From contig NC_091865.1 in the NCBI RefSeq assembly GCF_019399895.1, forward strand, positions 377,001 to 441,000: a stretch of 64,000 bases of DNA, written 5' to 3'. Positions 26,321 through 41,000 of the stretch are shown piece after piece. How positions within the stretch are numbered: position 1 is the first letter of the stretch; the number at the start of each line of letters is the position of its first letter. The notes beneath the pieces are model-generated. The model made no database searches, was not told where the DNA came from, and worked only from the letters and a program-made list of their open reading frames with translations. Made by a program: the position numbers and the translations under genes. The DNA is from Cardiocondyla obscurior (lineage: Eukaryota > Arthropoda > Insecta > Hymenoptera > Formicidae).

Positions 26321-29300
26321 TTACGAAATTATTTTGTAATTTATAATTGTATATAGAAAGACTTGTGCAGCAGAGTTAATTGGTGATGAGGGAATAAACA
26401 AAATTATTGTGGTCTGATTAATACGTTGCTAAAGTAACAGTTTATTATAATGACAGGTTAATTATTTAGTTATTTCCAACGTTAAATTATTGAAATTTTA
26501 TTAAATTAATTGGTATTATTAAATTAAAAAAGTATAAATACATTGCAGGGTTTAATATTAAAAGCGGACGTGGACACTGGGTTTTTTCGCTAACATTCCA
26601 ATCGGAATTAGAAAATCTAATCTAGAGATTAGCTTTAATTGAAAGTGTGAATTCACGTAATCGCAAATATTATTTTATTATCAGATGCCGTTTGATAGCA
26701 ACACCTGTTAGTCATCTAAATCGAATAATTCCCATCCATAACTATTTAGTGCTGAATATCAGCAATAAGTTATTTTATCAAGTGTTTACTGATATCACAC
26801 ATTTACTCGTTAACTAAACAGTCATAGTTTGATCAAATTTTCACTTATGAATTTATGATACGAAAAGTTAACAGTTTAAATAATCAAAAAGTAAGAAAAG
26901 AAATTAATCGATACTGTGTAATTTATTATCTAATTAATACAGATCGACTTTGGAGAAATATGTTTTACAATTTAATAAAAATGTCTTTATGAATAATATT
27001 AATGAAAAAATTAATAAATATTATAATAATTGCTTAATGAATTAGAGAATACATATAGCAGCTAGAATAATGTGTACTGTCACTAATTAATATAGAATTT
27101 CAATTAAATTTGTTCTCTTAAATTTATTGAGTCTCTTTTATATCTACATGTCTTAGAATTTTCTTAAATATTTGCACTTATCGTAATGTAATGCCGACTT
27201 AATTAAAAAGAGGTATAATTTATTCTGAGAAGAATTTTATTTAATTTTCATAATGAATATGGCGTAGCGTTTCACTCATAAAAGGATGTGTTTTATTAAT
27301 TAAATATTAATTAAACATCGTATTTTCTTGATTTCAATATTTTACTTGTCGATATTATGTTATATAAACAATGTGGCATAACACTATGTATCTACTTGTT
27401 ACCGAATGGTTCACATTCCATTAATACGCAAGCATTCAGGTGGTTCCAGTACATACACATTATTGCAGAAGCACGTCGGTTCACAGGCACAAAGCATATA
27501 GGTAGATCGTGATATTGTCAGATACGCAGAAACATGTTGTCGAATTTATGTTTAATTGATCTCTCGAGAGAAATTGATACTCTATTTTTCAAATATTATA
27601 CAAATTACAAAGTATAAGTAAAAAATTTTATATAAAGATTAGAGCAAAAATAAATATATAACAAATTATAAAGTAAATTTTTGCTAATTAATTTTTTTAT
27701 TGAAACGGAGAAAAAAAAAGACAAGTATTATAATATTTTAATAATAATATTGAAATGATATTAAAAACGTAAGCCTTTGAATTGCTGTTGCTGCCGCTGA
27801 AATGTTCTCTAACATCGGGATAAACATGTCGTGACTGAAATTGATGGCATGTTGAGAAACTGATAACTGGAAGTCGTTGTAATTAACAACTGCGGTGACT
27901 TAACCGGATATTACCTCGAGGAAATGGCAAGAAGTTTTTCTAGGGGTTAATCTCTTTAAGATTGATTGGACGGAAAGAATTCTGCCCTTCTGACAGAATA
28001 GGAATAAAACGATCATAAGCATTAGAAGCTCATTCAACTTTTAAATTCAACTTATATTGAATTCCACTTATTAAACTTTGACAGCGGGAAGAAATGGGGA
28101 GGGTATGCATTCTTATTTCCGCGCAGTCTTTTACGAGTATGTAGATAATATTACGGATGATGTATTTGCAATTATGCTCGGCGAAAAATATGATTATGTC
28201 CCACGAACGAAAACAAAAATATATTTTCATACGGTTTAATTTAATATGTACGTAATTCATAACAACTTTGCTTGCGCACGTGTAAAATTAAAATTTATGT
28301 CGCACATATTTGATTCAAAAATACAATAAATGCCAGCTTGAACTTTATTTTGTTTATCAAGCGTTTAATTGCATAAGTAATAATATCTGCCGCGAGAAGT
28401 TGTACTAACAAGTAAATCGTGATAAAAACAAAATTTATTTTTCCCATCGTATCTCACGTTAATTAACGTGCACTATAGCTGTGGCTTTTCGTCGAAAAGA
28501 AAATGTAATTTTAAATGGTTCTTATAGCTGGTAAGATGCACGAGTTAAAATCTGATTACACTTCTTCTGCTTGATGAAACTTAAAGTGGTGGAGCTAAAT
28601 TACTGCTTAGACGGTGCTTAAAGTATAGCCCATAATCTGATCGACTGTCTCTTTACGCTGAGACTAGCATTTACTAGTAGAGTGGCTTTAATTAGACTTT
28701 ATGAGACATAATGCACTTTTTTACGTTTCATGATTATGAGATAAATAATGAAACGCGCTTGCTTAATATTTTATTCAGAGAATGATTAATAGACGATAAT
28801 GGATAGTGAAATATAATACATTCAAAAATTATTTCCTTGGTTTTGTATATTTAATAATGCTTTTAATAACTGGATACTTTTATTCCTATTTTAAGAGAAG
28901 TAATTCTATGATATTTATAATTGACAAATGTATTGACTTTCTAAAGTTACATATTTCTCACAGTCATTAATTTATTTTGAGATTATAGTATATTACAAAA
29001 TGATATATTTCTACACTCTAATTAAATTTCTTTTCTTAGACATTTTCGAGCAATGCTTATGTATAATCTAGTACATATTCATCATGGTTAAAATTTCCAT
29101 TTTTACATTAAAGCGTTGCACCAACTAACGCCCTAATTCTGTCGCAATACTTGAATATATTTAAAGGTACATAGGCGCTACAAAAAAAAAAAGAAAAAGA
29201 AAAGAAAAAAACGTATGACCACACGAAACGCACGAAGCTCACAATGTCGTTGAAATTTGCATAGTTCCAGCAGTAGGTTTATGAAAAAGCCACGTAACAT

Positions 29301-32300
29301 TTAAGCCGATCTTATCCATAAAATATTTTTTGTGTGTGCATGTGACACATATACGCGTGCTTTTGTAACTTTTTAAATGGCCTAGTTTTAATTCCAAAAG
29401 TTACAGAATATATGTATAAGAGTATACACATATATTTTATTTTTGCACATATCACGCAGCCGCTCCATTTCTAATTAGTTCTTCAATTATTATTTAATAC
29501 GGCACGTTAAAATCTTGACTAATAATTTAACTAATTTTAAACGTCATATTTTTTTAATTCGTAACATTGATAACTTTTCGTACGTCACTTAAACAATGCG
29601 CGAGCTTCGCTCGAGCGAAAAGTATGATAGTGCGCAAAGTTCGGTTATGCAAAGCCGTCGGACACTTTCCTCGGCGAAACGAATGCGTCGTTATGGATGA
29701 AGTGTAGCGAACTGCAGTAAAGTGCAGCGATGTTTGCCCGCGGAACCGGAAGTAACGTGCGAAAATGCGGCGACGATATGCAAATTGTAGCGATTTTGAA
29801 TCTGCCGAAGAATCGTAGAGAAAGCCCTAAGACTCTGCCGCGGTACAACAATACCTGGAGAATAGTTTTAATGACTACAATATTTTAAACCTCCGCGCGG
29901 GTCACGTATATTAGCGACGTTTCGAATAAAGTTTCGTAGTTCTTATAAAGTTTTCGCAATTTAAACTAGCACGTTGAAAGACCAAAAAATATTATCTACT
30001 TACCATATTAAATATTACAGTATCAAAAGTTTTATACAGATATAAAATATTCCGCGCGTGCGGAAATACATTTTCGATAATTTTGGTAAATTACATTTAA
30101 TATCGCGACGTCCTTTGAAGCAGACTCGTTTGACAACTAATGGAATAGCCGTGCACCCTTTATTAATATCGCCGCAGATGGAAAAAACGCTTAAAAATAA
30201 TGCGATTACGGTGCAGTGTGGAAGAAACGCAGGCGAAAGTACTAAAGGACACTATGCACAAAGCAGAATTAAAAAAAAAAAAAAATCCCGCTCGCTATGC
30301 GCGAACGTTTGCATTTCCCCGCTTGAACAAGGAATTGATAATACGGCATAATCCCATTTTAGCGCATTATGAAAAGAGATAGACAGATGCAAAAATCGCG
30401 AAAATGCTGACATCCGTTTCGTTTCGCGTGTATCGTTTCTATACGGTATGATTTTGCTCGTACGCGGGATTACTCGCGGCCGACTTTAAGCCCAAGTAAT
30501 ACCCGGAAATTGCATTATTTAAATGCCAGAATCGCATGATTTACCGCGCTCACGCCGCGGCCACCAAATAATTTCCAATAAAAGCGTAGCGATCTCCAGC
30601 GTGTAACAGAACGCGGACAAAAATCTAATTTCGCTAATACCGCGAGCAGAATGTCTCGAATCTTTTTTTTTTCTTTTTTCTTTTTTTTGCTTCTTGCGTG
30701 CGCGTTGACGACGATAAAAGTAGCCGGGAAATCTTTACACGCGTCCGGCAGATTGCTATAAATAAAAACTGATCGTACAAGTAAAAATGCCGGTAAAGAA
30801 AATGTGAAAATGTCATAACAGTTTTTCCTTCTTTCGGTAAACCGCTTATATAACGGTACGAAAAGAGCGAAATGTATTTTTATCTCTTCTTAAATCACGT
30901 TCCGAGTGGCTTTTCAAAAAATATGTGCGCGTACATGGAGATCGAAGGTGTTCTAAACGCGCGTGTGAGTATCTGTTAGACTTAACGGTTAAAAACTGTT
31001 AAAACACTCGCGTATTTTCCGTTTACGTACGCTCGACGACCGCACTATCCGCTTTGCAATAATCATTATTTTACTCGACCGCATCATTAATGCAACGCGC
31101 AGGGAAAATGCTACATGGCGCGCGCAATTACCGTGACCACCAATTGGCAGAAAACGTTATTTTCTTTAACATTATTCGAGTCGGGAAAAACAAATCGATA
31201 GCTTTAATTATTCTTAAAGTAGGAATAATTTATATTTCAAAAAATAATACCGCAATATTCTCAAAAGAAGCACTTACGCTTGATAATGCCTCCAATAATT
31301 TTGGATTACGGTAGTTAAGGTGTTTACGGAGTTACTTTAGATAGTTCGCTGCTGGCCGTAATTCACAGAGTCGCATGATTATACGTTGCTAAATCCTTGG
31401 TATTATCATTTTCGCAAGTTAGCTTACATAGAAATGATTTATAACGTACGTTCTATTCTGTACTAGGTGAAAAATACTCGGGAAAGAAATTTCTTATCGA
31501 ATTTGTATATAAGCGTGTAGTTGAAAAATTTAATAAACCAAAAAGATTCGCTTTAGATTTAGATTTGATTTATATAAATCAAGTGTCAATAGATGACGCA
31601 TTAAATTAATAACATTTTTTTTTTAATATGAATCATAGAAATCGCGTAAAAGCCGGTTTTTACTGTGCCAAGAAAATGGAATGTATATAAACGTTATTTG
31701 TCTTGTGACAGATACGCGAAACTTTATATTAAATACGATAGCAAGACGATTCGAATATTAACTAAACGACGGTACGAAACCACTTGGCTCGCGATAACAT
31801 CTCTATGAGGGTTACCGTAAGAGTCATTGTATGACAACGTCAACATCTGGGAATTCGCGAGAGTTCAATTTCAACGGATTCAAGTGACGAACGTGCCGAG
31901 TGTACAACAGCGGATACAGAAAGTTTTCGAGAGATGGGGAACAAAATTAAAAGAGTTTTTCGCTCGTCGGAGCTGTAGGAAAAAAAAAAAAAAAAAAGAA
32001 ATCCCGTTTTTCCATGGACACGATCGATGAGATAGTAACGCTGAAAAGATTTGAACGACTCAGATGAGACACTATTTTCGAAATCATTTTATTTCCACGT
32101 TAATAACAACACCTCGAAAAGATTTCAGGTTGATTCTCCAACTTCCACGAGTTTCGCGCAAATGTTCGATACGAAGAAAATTTAGAAACGTGTTGCGCTA
32201 TACCTCGGGAGAATTTTGTGGATTTTTCCCGTGATGTTTTTGGCGGAAAATAATATTTTTACAAATCACTATCCATCGATTGTGTTCGAACGAAAACAAG

Positions 32301-35300
32301 CTCAGAGACAAAGCCTGTATGCGATTGTATTGCGAAACAATATTCGCGCGTACCTCGCGGTAGAATTTAAAGTGTCAGAATTTGGCGAATTGTTTTAGCA
32401 CCGGCATTAATGCAATCCGTAATTAGTGGGAAACGAACATCAGCTTTAACGGGACCATTGTTCGCTCGCTGAAGCGACGTTGAGCAGTAACAATGGCGCA
32501 TCGTGCACGTGCCGTGCGTAAAGTGCATATGTACAATGACTAAAAGAGGCACAATCAAACTACTAGCATTTACAATACCTAAGTTACAACGCTAAGATTG
32601 ATTCGTCGATACCCAGCGCGTCATGCGCGATTCGATATGCCGAGGAATTACGACATTCAACTCTCGCACGGAATCCGCAATACCGGCTACCATCGGATTG
32701 ATCGTTTAATAGCTACCAATTAAGTTCACCATTAACTAAGCGGCTGCAATTTTTCACTCTCCACTTAAATAATCGAGTTACGCTCATCCAAGTCATTTTA
32801 CGTCAATTACCGCCACTCGGTGGAATACTTATCACAGTCAAATTGTTTCAACACTGCACAATTCGAGATACGAATTCCTCTAAAATCTATTTTAAATTAC
32901 AAATGTCTACTAATGTTCGAATTTAAGAAGCCACGTACCGCAAATACGTTGAGCTTAACACTATGTGTTGCATCTTTAACTATTATGCAGATTATTTTAT
33001 TTGCAGTAAAAAGAAAAAAAAAACCCTTTGATAAGTACCTTACTGATAAAATTTTGATTAAATATTTCGTGAATATACAAAATATTATTTTCGCAGTATT
33101 TCAAAGTAACGTTTTCTCTGTGATGCATTCTTTGGATTATTTTATAAAATAACAGATATTAATTAGAGATTGTTCCATTATCCGATATGTATGACATATT
33201 TTTTTTTCTAAAAATAATATTTCTATTGTATTACTTGGTATACACTACAATAATGAAACGTCACGTTCAGTACTTCAAATAATTAATATAATAAAAGTGG
33301 AACTCGATCTTTCGACACAAATATCAAACTATGATAAAAATACAAACGGTATTCTTTTTAAATAATAAAAGTTTTTAGGTTAAACATTTTTGAAGTTGAA
33401 GAATAACTTACCATTTTTCTCATTTTCTCTTAAATTTTATTTTTTGTGTGAGATAAGGAATTTTCAAATGTCATCAAGTAATAAATTAAAAGAATTTATA
33501 ATATCAATTACGGTGCATATAGATTTTCTTATATGACTTTTTTATCGTTCGAAAATCTGATAAATTTTGTGAGCTTTATAAAACTTTAAACTTTAAAACG
33601 TATTTCTGACCATCTCTTTCGTTGAACGTATATTTTATATTATTTTTAAAAATATTCTTTAAATTATTGCAGTATATACAAAAATTACCGTATCAAAATT
33701 AAATAACTTTTAACGTGATACTTTCATATTTAATTATTATGAAAAATTATTCGACTTTTCGAAATAACTTATTCGATACGTTTGACAGAGTTCGAAGAAC
33801 GTTATAACGCGGCATCAACGGGCACTCTAATCCTTTCTAAGGATATAACGTCCCTGTCGACGTCGTGAGAGATAGCTCGTGCTCCTCCGGTTGAATTAAT
33901 TAATTAATCGATCCGTACCGTCGGACCGCGTCCCGCCGGGAAAAGCGTTCTTCCCCGCAATTTCCCCGACTTCGCCACTTTCCAGCGTCGCGGCACGTAT
34001 AAATCATAGAGCGCACGGTGCTCCCGTGGCTCGCATATAAATCAAAGCCTATGGCGCGACCGCGGGTGCACTCTTTACCGTCGCGACGTCGGGTGCGTAT
34101 CTCCGCGACGTCGTGCACGCGTAGCAAAATTTGCATTCTCCGCGGAAACATATGGCATTGATAGCGGATTGTTGGTTTTACCGTAACCGCCGGCGCTGTC
34201 ATGCGGCCGTTCCACGTCCAGCGATAACTTATTTCGCTCCTGTATCGAGGCTTACGTGACGAGAAGGCGAACGACGTTTCAGACGTCGTAAAGCTGATGG
34301 ATACCTTAGTACATCCCATCAACCAGTCCATACGTAATTCGTACATCGGACGCAGTGGTACCGCGTTTCTAAGCGGATCAATTTACTGAGTGCTTTCTCT
34401 CATCTCTTCTCGAATAAATGATAAACAGTATTGACTTCGAAAACTCTTTGAGATCCAATTAAGTCTTATTTTATGTATTTTATAATTTAATTTCTATTCC
34501 ATCGTGCATCCGTGAAAAAAAAAGAGAGTTAGCGGATGCCTAGAGAAGTTAAAAAGATTTTTTAATTAAATACATACTTATGTATTAGAGATACGTATAT
34601 AAAGATTTTCTCGTATAAAGGCTACAAAGTTCATTCGCGCGATGGTAATGTGAAACGTAAATTCTTTTAGAGCAAAGTCATATATTTCCCGACCGTCGTG
34701 GCATTTCTGTTTATTCGCTTGTTCGATCTGCACGTGCGGGCGCCAGTTTCACATATTTTTCCCGATCGTTTTATCGGTCAAGAAAGCTGCGCTACCAAAT
34801 AAATAATAACGCGAAGTATGCCCGTCCGCCAGGGGATTAACCAATCTGCTTCTCCGTTTGAAATTAGAAACCTCGACTGAGTTACGGTGCGAGGGAAAAA
34901 GGCCAATTCCGATATACGAATTTCCAATTCCCAAAGAGGCTAAAATACCGCCCAAGTCCGCCTCTTACGTTCTCACTATGTTTCTGACATTTTCCGGTAG
35001 CGAGCGTGAAATACGAGCGGCGCAATAGCGCATGATATATTCCGCGATTAACTGCGGCTCATCATCATTACACAGTAGATTTGCGCGAGAAGATCGTAAA
35101 ATTTTCCGATCAACCTAAAAACGAGTGCAAATATGTGATATCTCCGGCCGATACTCGCGTGTCGTGGCTATAAAATAAAAATAGGTAAAAAATAAAATAA
35201 AAGAAAATTAATCACAAATAGTTAGATTTATTTAATATTATTTAAAACAAGATCTTTTGATAAGTAAAAAAAAAGAAAGAGATATATCTGCTTCGTGGTG

Positions 35301-36424
35301 TTGCTACAGCGAGAGTGTTTACCATAAACTTGAATTGTCGAATCACTTTTATGCATTACCGTGGATTCGCCACAATTAAGAGTAAAAACAAACGAATTGA
35401 AGCTAAACGTCGGGATTATCTTATTTAACCATTAGCCGTCAGCCACCTAAATTACACTTATTACGCCGATGGAAATTAATACCGGTAATATTCTCCATCG
35501 AACGCTTTCACGAGCAAGAAGCGTACATCGTTAACAAGTTAATCGGCTATATATTCACGATCCTGTCTGAAATATAAGCCAATTCTAGGGCTGATATTAT
35601 CGATGTTTGCTGACATAAAACATTTATGAAGAAAATTAATTTGTAAGAGAAAAATATCATTTTCGCAGAGAAATTTTATGTAACATAAATATGTTCACAA
35701 GTAGTAATCGCTATGAATAAGTTATTCGTAATAAATTAACTTATTGAAATTAATAAACTATTTTAATAATCAAAAAAAAAAAAAAATGGAAAAAACAGAA
35801 ATATTACATTTTATTGAAAAATATTTTATATTATTTTAATATGAAAAAAAGTACGTTGTCAATATTTTATTTACAAAAAAAATTTTATCAGATCGAAAAG
35901 TTATGAGTTTAAAAAATAAAATCAAAGTAACGAAATGGACAACCAACGTAGATTTTCACTTCGACGAGGCGTCAAGAGCACGCCAGCAAAGGGAAAAGTA
36001 ATTAATCCCGGTCCTGCCATTTAACAGATACCTACATCGAAAGGGTCGCAGCGAAAATGAAAATCCAGCCGCCTCGCTTCTGAACGGCGGTAAATTGAGT
36101 CGAAGTTACATCATCCTTTTTCTTTTTCGCCCACCCGCACGTGAATTCATTTGTTTGCGCAAGGGAAAGAGCACTCTGACCAATTCAAAACACAGACCTC
36201 GCTCAACTCGTACTCCCCGCGCGTCGGCAATATCGATAAGAAAAAGAGGGGAAAAAAAAAAAATCCCGTTCCAGCTGTCGCGAAAATTCGCCTCTATTTC
36301 AGATTTAGGTTGCGATAAATACAGACTCTAGACTGCTCCGTTGTCGATTGTTCTTTAGCTGTTCTTTCGCTAGTAATCAGTGGAGCTACTTATTTCGCGT
36401 CATACCCGACGGAAAGTCTTTCAG

Positions 36425-36446
36425 AAAAAAAAAAAAAAAAAAAAAA
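36425..36446. repeat. 22-A homopolymer
   Basis: This is among the longest mononucleotide runs in the window. Similar runs of about 17-20 occur at 31980, 40448 and 42760. Confidence 0.9.
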
Positions 36447-37809
36447 TTTACTCAAGGCCGAGTCTGTGATACTACGGACGGTACCGAGTGGCTGGCCTTT
36501 AACCCCAACTCGGAACAAGAGTCGGAAGAACCCAATGAAGCGTTGCATACAGCCACCGTTGCTTTAACATGCACACCCCGTAAACTCTAACCCGAGATCG
36601 CCCGATTTCCTCCGCGATAACGTGTTTTCATCGAGGTTCTATCATCTCGGACGACGTAAAACGCTGTAGATTACCGCCTTTCTTCGGCGAATTTTCAAGC
36701 GACATTATCGTGTCTCATCTCATCTCACCGATGAGAAAATACAACAGCAGTGCTACTCTACATATCGCTCACGCACAAATTTAATGGGAAACGCAATTTA
36801 ATATAACTAATTCAATTTACTACGCGTAATGCGATAAATTAGTAATCCCCCAATTTGTTCATCATTAGATTAAATTAATCGTCCAATTAAATACTTTTAT
36901 ACAATATTACCGTAGTATGATTTGAGAGAAAATAATTGTATTCCCGGCGCAAGAAATAAAACAGGGATATATTTACCAGCGAGACCGTACATAAATAAAT
37001 CCAATAACAAATAATTCCAAACCAATTCCTTCTTCATTCAATAGATAATTAATTTCTGATTAACGCGAATCAGAGAATTCGAAGATTATAATGTGCAAAT
37101 AATGTGTAATGCGCCGAGTTAATATCTGAAATTTTCCACAGGCGCAGTTTATTAATTTACACGGGCGAGCAATTTGAAACCACGTCTATGGAAATGATTT
37201 TAATTTATTTTACAATTTTCCTCAAATATCGCGTTACGATCGCGACAACTCGTACTCGTGGCGAAGTTTCCTTCAAGATAAAAACTACCGGTGTAGTTAT
37301 CGACGTCGTTCGGGTTCTTATAAAAAGTGCCTGCCCTCTTCTTTTTTTCGTCACTGAAGCACGGTTATTACATCAACGTAAAACTTTTCGATTGGATTAT
37401 AAAGTTTTCCGGGCAGCGTAATTTTTACACTAACGACGGAGCAGTAGAATTATCGAATCACTCCTATGTGCAGGCAAATGAATGAAAAGAGGTAACGTGA
37501 TTCTTAACTTTGGATTTTTACTCTTATTAAGCTGTTGAGATAGCGCTCGTTCCCGGCAATGAAAGTGGATTGTTTTAAAAATCCTCCGTATGGTACGGAT
37601 ACGTACAGCAGCGTTAAAATAATTAATTAGTATTTTTAAAAAATTCGAGAATGGAATAAGGTCGTGCGTTAAAAAGAAAAAAAATCTGTTAGCATCCGTT
37701 TAATCACTTGTCCAGCGCAGGCCATGCAGCGAGACAATTATTACTGACTAATAACGATCTAAAAAACAATAGATATCTAAACGCTTTTTGCCGCGTACTC
37801 CTACGGCGC

Positions 37810-38030
37810 GTATTAACTTATGCTAATGCGCGCTCGACTTCCGAGTTCACTGACCGCTGGGCCCGCCAGACACCGCGGCGCCACGCGGGCACGTGCACGT
37901 GTTTACGTCGGTTGCATAACATGGTGAAGGCCGCGCGGGCGGATGGGCGAGGGACGCGCGGGCGGCGGGCGGCGGGACCCAGCCGGTCCGACGGATTCGG
38001 GAGTCGAGCGCGCGTTAGGTAGGTCAAGTC
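37810..38030. promoter_or_regulatory. Very GC-rich CpG block with double E-box
   Basis: This block is far richer in G+C than its flanks. It contains a perfect 12-bp palindrome of two abutting CACGTG E-boxes at 37890-37901, and a CRE-like TTACGTCG just after. A plus-strand frame from the ATG at 37921 ends TTAG at 38018, directly before a GTAGGT that could be a donor. It looks like a promoter or first exon of unknown orientation; no gene can be tied to it within the window. Confidence 0.3.
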
Positions 38031-41000
38031 GCGCAGAAGACTCGTACGCGGCGGAAAAAACGTTTAGATATCTAGATTTTCTAGCTCGTTATTAGCCGGC
38101 AATAATTGTCTAGTACCCAGACAATTTTTTAGCGTTACATCTCTGGTTCCGTGCTGAATAATTCAGCTAGAAAGTCACGAGATAAATCACGGATTGGCTA
38201 GCTAATTATTAAATAACAATTAAGTTTTTTTTTTTTATTATTTTTCGTCGGGAATATTTATATCTGGAGAATGTTTTTAGCGTTGTGGTTATTAATATTC
38301 GTCTATAATGCATAAAAATTAAGATATTTATAATTTCTTATTTTTAAAAGAATTACGTTCTGATTCTTAAGAAAGATATCATTGTATAATGGTCTTTTAA
38401 CGCAACCGTTGGCGGAAAGTCGGTCCTTTTTCCGCGCTAAAGCTAAATTTCCCCGGCACAAAGGCAAAAGTTCCGAAATATCTCGACGGCACGTCGAGAA
38501 CGGAGCTCTTGCGTTTGTTTCCACATTAACGCGTCTTAATATAACGCCTCGAGCCATTCCGCGAGAGTTTCTCACCGCCTACACGTCGACGCCTTATTAT
38601 CACTGCGATAACTTTATATCCGTGTTATGAGCTCACGTTAGCAACGATGATCACAGTTTTAATCGCTTGCGGCCAACGTCGTCGATTAGCGAAGAAAATC
38701 GCGCGAGAATATGCGACTCGGTTGTGCGAATGGCATGAAATTTATTTTCAAAACGCGAAGGATAAAGATCAAAAGGGTTCACCCTACCTTAGAAACTTAA
38801 AGAATTGTGGTAGTGTTCTTTCACGCGCTCACCTCTCAGCCGCATTGTAAAATAGCAGTGGACTGTATGTAATCCATCGAGATTGCAACTTCGTCTTGCA
38901 TTTGCGAAGGAGAACCAGATGTCGTTTCTGCTTTTACAAGTAGACCGAGTCGAAATCCCCGCTTGAATTTTCGTACTCGTACCTTAATCGGAATCGCGAG
39001 ATTCGCACCGGACAACTAGATTTGTTCCCTTAAACCGAAATTTGCTTACCCAGTGACGTTTATCTGACGATAAATACGGAAGTCAACTCGTAATAAGACT
39101 TCATCTAGTATCCTTTGGGCCGCATAGCGCACGAGGTGTTCTCGATTTAACTTCTATCCTTCCCTCGGTCAACGGACACGTTTTCATTTCCTGCGCATGG
39201 GAAAATACGCGCCATTAAACATGCAGATAATCTCGAAGATGACCGCGTTTGATTACACATTTAATTACCGCATCTGACGAATATGAGGCGAAATGATGCC
39301 GCTGCAATTTGCTGCAAAGTCAACCACATATTTGCATATTTAACTTGCTTAATGAATCGCTCCATGAATGATGGATTGCGTCAGGAAATGAAGTTTAGAA
39401 ATAGCGAATTTTAGTTTGCGCGATATATACGTTATATGTATATTAATGTGACAGTGCTATGCCATTATATTTATCATTGGCCAAAATATACACGTCGCCT
39501 ACAAATAAGTGACAACTGTGTGATATGATAATTAATATTCAATATGGGAATAGCATTGCGGTCGCGCTGGAAAAGTCATAATACGTGTCTCATTATTAAA
39601 AGGATTTAATATTATTAATGCAGCTTAGCCCCGATTAAAGTAGGAACTTCATAGAATTGCATATTGTTCACATAATTATTATGCGAATATATATTATGAA
39701 TGAATTTACATCTCTGATAATAGACGAAATGTAGAAAATTTGAAATCGCGATACAATCAAACAAGAAAACGACCTCTCTTACTCGGTTTTTAAATTTTTT
39801 ATTTCGACTTCTCACACATAAAAATAGAAGGAGTTTATTAATTTAATTTTTACGTGAAATCAGCAATATATTTTGAGTACAGTTTTATGTATAACGATTA
39901 AATGTACGTAAACACCTACAGCGTATTGGAGCAGCGTATCAGCAGTTAGATAAACGCTTTCGTATGTTCATTATCCGTAATGTCGAGCCTTAATGGGTGG
40001 TGATACGGCAGCTTGGTACTACAAGATATAGAGGTTTTTTTTGTGCGCAATCATACGATGGAATAATCGTATAACGGTGTAATCTCTGAGCTATCTCTCA
40101 CGTTGTTTAAAACACATGACTTTGCTTTCTTTAGTATAAATTTTATACTATAAATCAGATATCTCTAAAATTGTGACGCGTCTTTTATTTACATTTGAAA
40201 TAATTCATTCTTTTATATTTTTTAATTTTTTAAATAAATTATTTACAATTACAGATATAATGAAGCTTGATGAGGAAAGAGATAAGGTGGTTAGATAATT
40301 GCACTTGATTAATGTTTGACACATGTATGTGTCACGTATATTTCAATAATTACAATATCAAATTTTATGCGCTTTAGATACGTTTTTTCTTCCGAAAATA
40401 TTCTCTTATAAAATATACGTTCAACATTTATAGACGAGGTATCTGGGTTTTTTTTTTTTTTTTTTTTATTTTCAACATGTACTCGTTTGTCTTGCTCGGA
40501 CATGAACTCATCCGTTATTTCGATGTAAAAATAAAGATGTAATTCTTGTAAGCAACGTGAAAGAATGTTCTGCAATTTATTTTAGTTGGGCGCAATGTTA
40601 CAAAATATTATTTTTCTTGTTGCAATTCTAAAATTATCCTTTATACCGCAACTTCTTAAAAAAACGACAGAGGTAAACCTATGCATATAATAAATTAAGC
40701 TAATTAACATGTCCGAATAATAATGTATTTAATATAATTTATTTTGCACTATACGGAATATTATATAAATATTTTGTTAAAATTATAATGCATAGGGAAA
40801 TGCGTGAAAAATTATTCTCTCTTTTTACGCGCAATGATTTAGTACTTGTGCCCCATATTTGAAACTGTTACTTTATTTCATGAATATAAATTCCGAAGGT
40901 GTTATTTACGTATTCCTCGCGGACTATTTCAAGAAGCCAACACGACATTGCATGACGTTTATACTGAAGAAAAAGCATGTGACGTAAAATGCTGATTTAA

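Larger units (their letters stand above)
19373..37809. other. Large gene-poor stretch
   Basis: AT-rich DNA alternates with CpG-rich patches at about 22.8-23.0, 23.8-24.4, 25.3-26.2, 29.6-29.9, 33.8-34.4 and 36.0-36.6 kb. The patches carry longer chance frames on both strands, none with a recognisable domain. A perfect 16-bp palindrome lies at 28455-28470 and a TTAA-repeat at 33894-33908. It may be intergenic or the intron of a gene extending outside the window. Confidence 0.5.

Noticed and set aside
32826..32833. TATCACAG, the miR-2/13 seed
   Set aside because: Only the seed matches; the following bases differ and no precursor hairpin is seen.
33900..34346. 148-codon minus-strand frame
   Set aside because: No domain, signal or splice support; it lies in a CpG-rich patch.
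39641..39653. 13-nt match to the start of miR-276
   Set aside because: The match stops after 13 bases, the rest of the mature sequence differs, and no hairpin partner is evident nearby.
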